Below are positions 48,982-52,989 of a DNA stretch of 52,989 nt, one piece after another (the stretch's first letter is position 1; the number at the start of each line of letters is the position of its first letter). The position numbers and the translations under genes were made by a program. Below the pieces are notes generated by a model. The model saw only the letters and a list, made by a program, of their open reading frames with translations. It searched no databases and was not told the DNA's origin. Source of the DNA: an uncultured Eubacteriales bacterium (GTDB lineage Bacteria > Bacillota > Clostridia > Oscillospirales > CAG-272); contig CATWNM010000013.1 in assembly GCA_958352145.1 (NCBI GenBank), forward strand, positions 1 to 52,989, given 5' to 3'.

Positions 48982-49016
48982 GCGTATAGAGCGTTCTTAT
49001 ACAATGATTTTCATAG

Positions 49017-49047
49017 AAAAGCCCGGACTGCATCAAGCAATCCGGGC
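49017..49047 (-). terminator. Terminator downstream of the sugar kinase
   Basis: On the minus strand an 11-base stem (one G-U pair) built on GCCCGGA, five-base loop, followed by TTTTCT, lying between the kinase and the MATE promoter. A second small hairpin is at 49127-49138. Confidence 0.75.
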
Positions 49048-49144
49048 GCGCGGCGGATATAAGGGCACCGAGCGGCGCCGAAAGCGCGCTGGGCGGCAAA
49101 ATGTTCCCTGCCAAAGCAAAAATTTTCGGCATTTGCCGTAAAAA

Positions 49145-50173
49145 TCAGCGCAGCATTTCGTCCTGACGTCCGGTCGCCTTGTGCGACCGGATAACTCCCT
49201 CGATCTCCTCGATGCTGCTGGCGGGCATATCCCCCAATATCGTGTTTTTCACGGCCGAAAGCGCGTTGCCGACCTCCAGCGCGCGAACGATATCTCCCCC
49301 GCTGACAAGCCCATACAATACGCCGGCTATGTATGCGTCGCCGCTGCCGATGCGATCGATTACCTCAATTCCCATATAGGGTGGTTCCTCGTAAAACAGC
49401 CCGTCGTAAAACAGCTTGGAACCGAAATTGTGGCGCATTGGACTGACGACTTCTCGCCGGGTCGCCGCCACAAGACGGCAGCCATACGTTTGCGCATAAC
49501 CGCGCATAATTTCCTCCAGCGTCCCGGTTCTCCGCAGCATCCTTCTCGAAGTCTCCTCTGAAACAAACAGCAAATCGACATACGGAAAAACAGATTCCAC
49601 GACGCGCTTTGCCTCTTCCTCGCTCCAAAGCGTGGCGCGGTAATTGACATCGAACGAGATCAGCGCGCCGGCCGCCTTAAACCGCTTGATCGCTTCGATC
49701 GCCGTCTCACGCAGACCTTCTCCGATCGCAAGGGAAATGCTGCTGATATGGAAAATTTTTGTTTTATCATAGATATCCGCCGGAATTTCGTCCATCGTCA
49801 GCGCCGTCGCCGAAGAATTTGCCCGGTCATAAATGACCGCCGATTTGCGCGGATAAGCGCCGCTCTCATAATAATAAACGCCAAGCCGTTTTTCCGGCCG
49901 CTCGTCATACACGATATAGTCGTCGCTGACGTCGCCGTATCGAATCTTGTTCCGGATAAAATGCCCCATTTTATTTGCGGGCAATTTCGTAATGATGGCC
50001 GTGCGCGCACCGAGCATCGCCGCGCCCGAAGCGACGTTCAGTTCGGTGCCGGCGGCGCCTTTCTCAAAAGTTTCGCTCTGCGATATCTTTTCTTTCTGCG
50101 GCGCAGTCAGGCGGAGCATGACCTCGCCAAACCCGATAATGTCAAACTCCGTATTGCTTTTCAGGGACAGCAT
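49145..50173 (-). CDS. PfkB-family sugar kinase, 2-keto-3-deoxygluconate kinase-like
   Basis: 342-residue ribokinase-fold enzyme. N-terminal signature IIGFGEVMLRLTAP (12-25) and GGxxxN-type segment KGAAGTELNVASGAAMLGA, ISFDVNYRATLW near 180-192, and the catalytic base region DRIGSGDAYIAGVLYGL near 285, where the usual GAGD reads GSGD. The best family fit is KdgK, which phosphorylates 2-keto-3-deoxygluconate in uronate breakdown; fructokinase is possible. AAGGAG precedes the ATG. It is single, with its own promoter and terminator. Confidence 0.85.
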   Translation of the reverse strand: MLSLKSNTEFDIIGFGEVMLRLTAPQKEKISQSETFEKGAAGTELNVASGAAMLGARTAIITKLPANKMGHFIRNKIRYGDVSDDYIVYDERPEKRLGVYYYESGAYPRKSAVIYDRANSSATALTMDEIPADIYDKTKIFHISSISLAIGEGLRETAIEAIKRFKAAGALISFDVNYRATLWSEEEAKRVVESVFPYVDLLFVSEETSRRMLRRTGTLEEIMRGYAQTYGCRLVAATRREVVSPMRHNFGSKLFYDGLFYEEPPYMGIEVIDRIGSGDAYIAGVLYGLVSGGDIVRALEVGNALSAVKNTILGDMPASSIEEIEGVIRSHKATGRQDEMLR

Positions 50174-50196
50174 ACTTTCACTCCTTTACGCGCAAT

Positions 50197-50225
50197 ATTG
50201 TAGCATAAACGCCGCGCGTTTGCAA
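50197..50225 (-). promoter_or_regulatory. Promoter of the sugar kinase gene
   Basis: Minus-strand TTGCAA (50220-50225), 17-base spacer, TACAAT (50197-50202) with TGC extension. Confidence 0.6.
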
Positions 50226-50256
50226 CGCAAATTCCGCTTCTTTTCTCGATGGTTTT

Positions 50257-52134
50257 TTAGAGTAGATCCGCTTCAGCCGAAAGAGGGTCCAAAGGGAATT
50301 CAGGCATTTCCGTGTACCATTTTGCCTGCGCGTAGTACATCTCGGCATAGTAGCCGCCTTTGCGGAGCAGTTCCGCATGGCTACCGTCCTCTACGATTTC
50401 GCCGTCCCGGAACACGAGGATACGGTCTACGATACTCGTGATGCCAAGACGATGCGAGACCATAAGGGTCGTTCTTCCGCCCGTGATCGCCGCAAAGTTT
50501 TTGTAAATGTCCGCCTCGGCAATCGGGTCGAGCGCCGCCGTCGGCTCGTCGAGCACCATGATGCGCGCCTTGTTTCTCCAGAGCGCACGCGTGAGTGCGA
50601 GCTTCTGCCACTGACCGCCTGAAAGATCGTTGCCCCTCTGCGCAAAGTCTCCGATCTCCTCATCAAAACCGTCCTTCTGCGCCCGCACACACTCCGAAAA
50701 GCCGGTCAGGTCGCAGAGTTTCCAGAGTTCGGCGTCCTCGTCCGCTTCCTTGCGGTCAGGATCGGACACCGTGATGTTGTGCCGCAATGTCGCGTCATAT
50801 TTGCCGAAGTTCTGGAACACGGCTGAAATCGTGCGGCGCGCCGCCGTCGGATTTTCCGAAACGTCGTGCCCACCGACAAAGACGCAGCCGCTGTCGGGCT
50901 CGTACATACCGCAGAGCAGGTTGACAAAGGTCGTCTTGCCGCTGCCGTTTTCACCCACAATGGCGACCGTCTCGCCGTCGCGGATATGCACGTCGATGTT
51001 TTTGAGAATCTGCCGCTCGGTGCCGGGATAGGTGAAGTCTACGTGGTCAAAATCCACGCTTCCGCTTGTCCGCGGCGCTGCCGCTTTGTCGATCTTTTCC
51101 TGCTCGAATTCGTCCAGTTCAAAAAAGTCGCGCATATAGGAAATGTCCGAGAGAAAGAGTCCGCCCTGCACGAGCAGATTTGACGTGACCGACTGAAACT
51201 GCTTGGTCAGCGAGGTCATCAGCGTAAAGGTACCAAGACCAAGGAGGGGATTTTCGTAAATCTTGTACGCCGTGACCAACAAAACACCGATGTAGACCAG
51301 ATTGCGGATCAGGTCTGCCGCGCTGTTGATCAGCACATGCTTTTTCGTCATCTTGTTCTTTTTGCCGGTGTAGTCGTTGCAGATCTCCCGCCACTTTCCT
51401 TTAAGGTAGTCAAAAATGCGAAAATGGCAGATGACGTCAAACGGATTGTGCCGGGTCAGGATCTGCATATAGTGGATGACCAGCGCGCCCTCCATCATAT
51501 ACTTGACGTTGTGGACATAGGTCTCGTCCCGCTGCATGTAAGAGAGAATGGCCGCGGGAATCGAGGTGAGGATCAAAAGCAGCGCAAGCCAGCCGCTCAC
51601 GCCGGAGAGCAGGACAAGCACGCTGATAAAGGTGACCAGCATTTGCAGCCATCCGATGATGCTCTGAATGCTGCCCGCCACGCGAGAGCCCGCATAGGAA
51701 TTGGCAAACTCGATTTTCTGCGCGAGTTCGCTCTGGTTTTCGATATACTTGTATTTGACGCGGCAGGTGGTATCCACAATGTGCTCGATCAAATATTTTT
51801 GCGTGCGTATACTGTCACAGCCACGTGTATAATCGGAAATAAAGCTGAAAGTCACCTGAGCGATATGCAGAAGGATCAGTGCGCCAAACAGCCAAAGCAC
51901 CGTACGCATTTCATATGCGCCGCCGGTCGCCATCGTCTGAATCTCGTCGGTGAAAAGTTTTAACACTGAAGAAATCAGCGCGGGCAGAAAGGCAAAGCCG
52001 AAGCCGAGCAGCGCGACGACAAATGAGGCGGGCGTTTTGGTTTTAAAACTGACCGCAAGCGCCTTGCCGAGCACCGAAAAAGTTTCTTTGGCTGTGAGTT
52101 TTTCCTTAGTGACTTCTTTTTTCTTCTCAGCCAC
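50257..52134 (-). CDS. ABC exporter half-transporter (ATPase plus permease), second subunit
   Basis: 625 residues. A six-helix exporter membrane domain (about 25-350) is followed by the nucleotide-binding domain with Walker A GENGSGKTT (near 395), signature LSGGQWQKLALTRALWR (near 508), Walker B IMVLDEPTAALDP and the H-loop SHRLG. It starts with GTG at 52132-52134, GGAG seven bases upstream, and overlaps the preceding half-transporter by eight bases, so the two probably form a heterodimer. The substrate is not evident; peptide or drug export is usual for this layout. Confidence 0.92.
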   Translation of the reverse strand: MAEKKKEVTKEKLTAKETFSVLGKALAVSFKTKTPASFVVALLGFGFAFLPALISSVLKLFTDEIQTMATGGAYEMRTVLWLFGALILLHIAQVTFSFISDYTRGCDSIRTQKYLIEHIVDTTCRVKYKYIENQSELAQKIEFANSYAGSRVAGSIQSIIGWLQMLVTFISVLVLLSGVSGWLALLLILTSIPAAILSYMQRDETYVHNVKYMMEGALVIHYMQILTRHNPFDVICHFRIFDYLKGKWREICNDYTGKKNKMTKKHVLINSAADLIRNLVYIGVLLVTAYKIYENPLLGLGTFTLMTSLTKQFQSVTSNLLVQGGLFLSDISYMRDFFELDEFEQEKIDKAAAPRTSGSVDFDHVDFTYPGTERQILKNIDVHIRDGETVAIVGENGSGKTTFVNLLCGMYEPDSGCVFVGGHDVSENPTAARRTISAVFQNFGKYDATLRHNITVSDPDRKEADEDAELWKLCDLTGFSECVRAQKDGFDEEIGDFAQRGNDLSGGQWQKLALTRALWRNKARIMVLDEPTAALDPIAEADIYKNFAAITGGRTTLMVSHRLGITSIVDRILVFRDGEIVEDGSHAELLRKGGYYAEMYYAQAKWYTEMPEFPLDPLSAEADLL

Positions 52135-52989
52135 CTGCCGTCTCCCCCTCTCCGTCTGTGTACCATTTTGCCTGTTCGCGGAAGAAGCTTGCGTACACGC
52201 CGTCCTTTTGCATCAGTTCCTCATGCGTGCCGTCCTCCACCAGCCGTCCGCCGTCCATGACGAGAATGCGGTCGGCAAGGCGCGCAAATCCGACGCGGTG
52301 CGAGATCAGCACCGAGGTTCTGCCCTCGATCTTCTTTTTGATCTCCATAAATTGTTCCATCTCGGCGATGGGGTCGAGCGCTGCCGCAGGCTCGTCAAAG
52401 ATCATAATGGGCGCTTTGCTCATATGCGTGCGCGAAATGCAGACGCGCTGTATTTCTCCGCCCGAGAGAGACACGCCGTCCGGCCGGATGTCCCGCCGGA
52501 GCCAGGTATCTATACCGCTGTGCAATCGGGAGACGACCTTCTCCGCGCCGCCCGCGCGGATCGCCTCGCGGATGCGCGCTTCGTTTTCGATTTCCTCCAC
52601 GCAGCCGTAGCCCACGTTGTCCCGCAGGCTGGAATGGAAGACAAAGCAATTCTGGAAGAACACGCCGATCTGCTTTTTGATATCATCATATCTGTATTCG
52701 GAAATGGGATGGCCGTAAAAGAGTACCTCGCCCGACTGCGGACGGTAACTGTCCAGCATCAGATTTGTGAGCGTAGTCTTGCCGCTGCCGTTATAGCCGA
52801 CAAGTGCGACGTTCTCGCCCTTATGTATTTTGAAGCTGACGTCCTTCAGTACCGGCTTTTCGGGGTCATAGCCGAAGGTGACGTTTTTGAACTCATAAAC
52901 GATATCCCCGGTGGTATCCAGCGCATGCGGCCTTGGATTGTCGATCCGCTCGGGTGCAGAAAAGAGCAGCCGCCGTTGCCGTCCAAGCT
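52127..52989 (-). CDS. ABC exporter half-transporter, first subunit (5' end outside window)
   Basis: C-terminal 287 residues are present; the gene continues past the window edge. The visible part is the nucleotide-binding domain, FKNVTFGYD then Walker A GYNGSGKT, Q-loop FFQNCFVF, signature LSGGEIQRVCISRTHMS, Walker B IMIFDEPAAALDP and H-loop SHRVG. All catalytic motifs are intact, although the Q-loop region FFQNCF and the signature differ from the partner, as is common in heterodimeric exporters. The membrane domain should lie beyond 52989. Confidence 0.9.
   Translation of the reverse strand, partial: LGRQRRLLFSAPERIDNPRPHALDTTGDIVYEFKNVTFGYDPEKPVLKDVSFKIHKGENVALVGYNGSGKTTLTNLMLDSYRPQSGEVLFYGHPISEYRYDDIKKQIGVFFQNCFVFHSSLRDNVGYGCVEEIENEARIREAIRAGGAEKVVSRLHSGIDTWLRRDIRPDGVSLSGGEIQRVCISRTHMSKAPIMIFDEPAAALDPIAEMEQFMEIKKKIEGRTSVLISHRVGFARLADRILVMDGGRLVEDGTHEELMQKDGVYASFFREQAKWYTDGEGETAGG

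Noticed and set aside
1..52989. tRNA, rRNA, tmRNA or SRP RNA genes
   Set aside because: I looked in the intergenic stretches for cloverleaf ends, the GGTTCGAATCC-type arm and rRNA signatures and saw none; a covariance search could still find a small RNA.

Overview
The window looks like chromosomal DNA of an anaerobic Firmicute of class Clostridia, with moderately high GC. The grounds are a complete S10-spc-alpha ribosomal-protein operon that carries a small KOW-domain gene between map and infA, a T-box riboswitch before proS, CarD, DUF523 and QueH proteins, S-layer-homology (SLH) domains, TnpV from clostridial transposons, and strong purine-rich ribosome binding sites. The genus cannot be told from the sequence alone.

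Layout. 1-3.7 kb: an EamA permease, divergent from an AlaX-type alanyl-tRNA editing protein and the Mg2+ transporter MgtE. 3.8-6.8 kb, minus strand: CarD, then a promoter-led operon queH - Mbeg1-like hydrolase - DUF523. 6.9-7.4 kb: a YbaK/ProX-type Cys-tRNA(Pro) deacylase. 7.4-8.5 kb: an AT-rich insert with a Vat-type streptogramin A acetyltransferase, flanked by a 15-bp perfect inverted repeat. 8.5-15.5 kb, minus strand: tcdA and a 2037-residue secreted YD-repeat/RHS protein that ends in three SLH domains. 15.7-17.9 kb: T-box-controlled proS. 17.9-19.2 kb, minus strand: a second EamA permease and RidA.

19.28-22.37 kb is a foreign, AT-rich element with nested inverted repeats at its ends. It holds tnpV, a truncated gene remnant, two long fold-back sequences, and a three-domain GNAT acetyltransferase behind a strong promoter, a 16-codon leader peptide and an intrinsic terminator. 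That layout resembles antibiotic-inducible attenuation. The element abuts the stop codon of rplQ.

22.4-38.6 kb, minus strand: rpsJ-rplCDWB-rpsS-rplV-rpsC-rplP-rpmC-rpsQ-rplNXE-rpsNH-rplFR-rpsE-rpmD-rplO-secY-adk-map-KOW-infA-rpmJ-rpsMKD-rpoA-rplQ, complete and in the usual order, read from a consensus-like promoter at 38537-38565. infA appears to start with CTG. 38.7-42.1 kb: an unknown membrane protein and polA. 42.1-45.5 kb, minus strand: HAD phosphatase - Sel1-repeat protein - CYTH phosphatase (overlapping genes), and a sigma factor with an overlapping zinc-finger anti-sigma candidate. 45.5-49 kb, minus strand: a MATE exporter and a CbxX/SpoVK-type AAA+ ATPase. 49.1-50.2 kb: a KdgK-like sugar kinase. 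50.3-52.99 kb: a heterodimeric ABC exporter pair whose first member runs off the window.

The most promising undescribed system is the attenuated triple-GNAT cassette. The Vat cassette, the non-ATG infA start, the SLH-anchored RHS protein and the AAA+ protein with a decayed first ATPase module are next.
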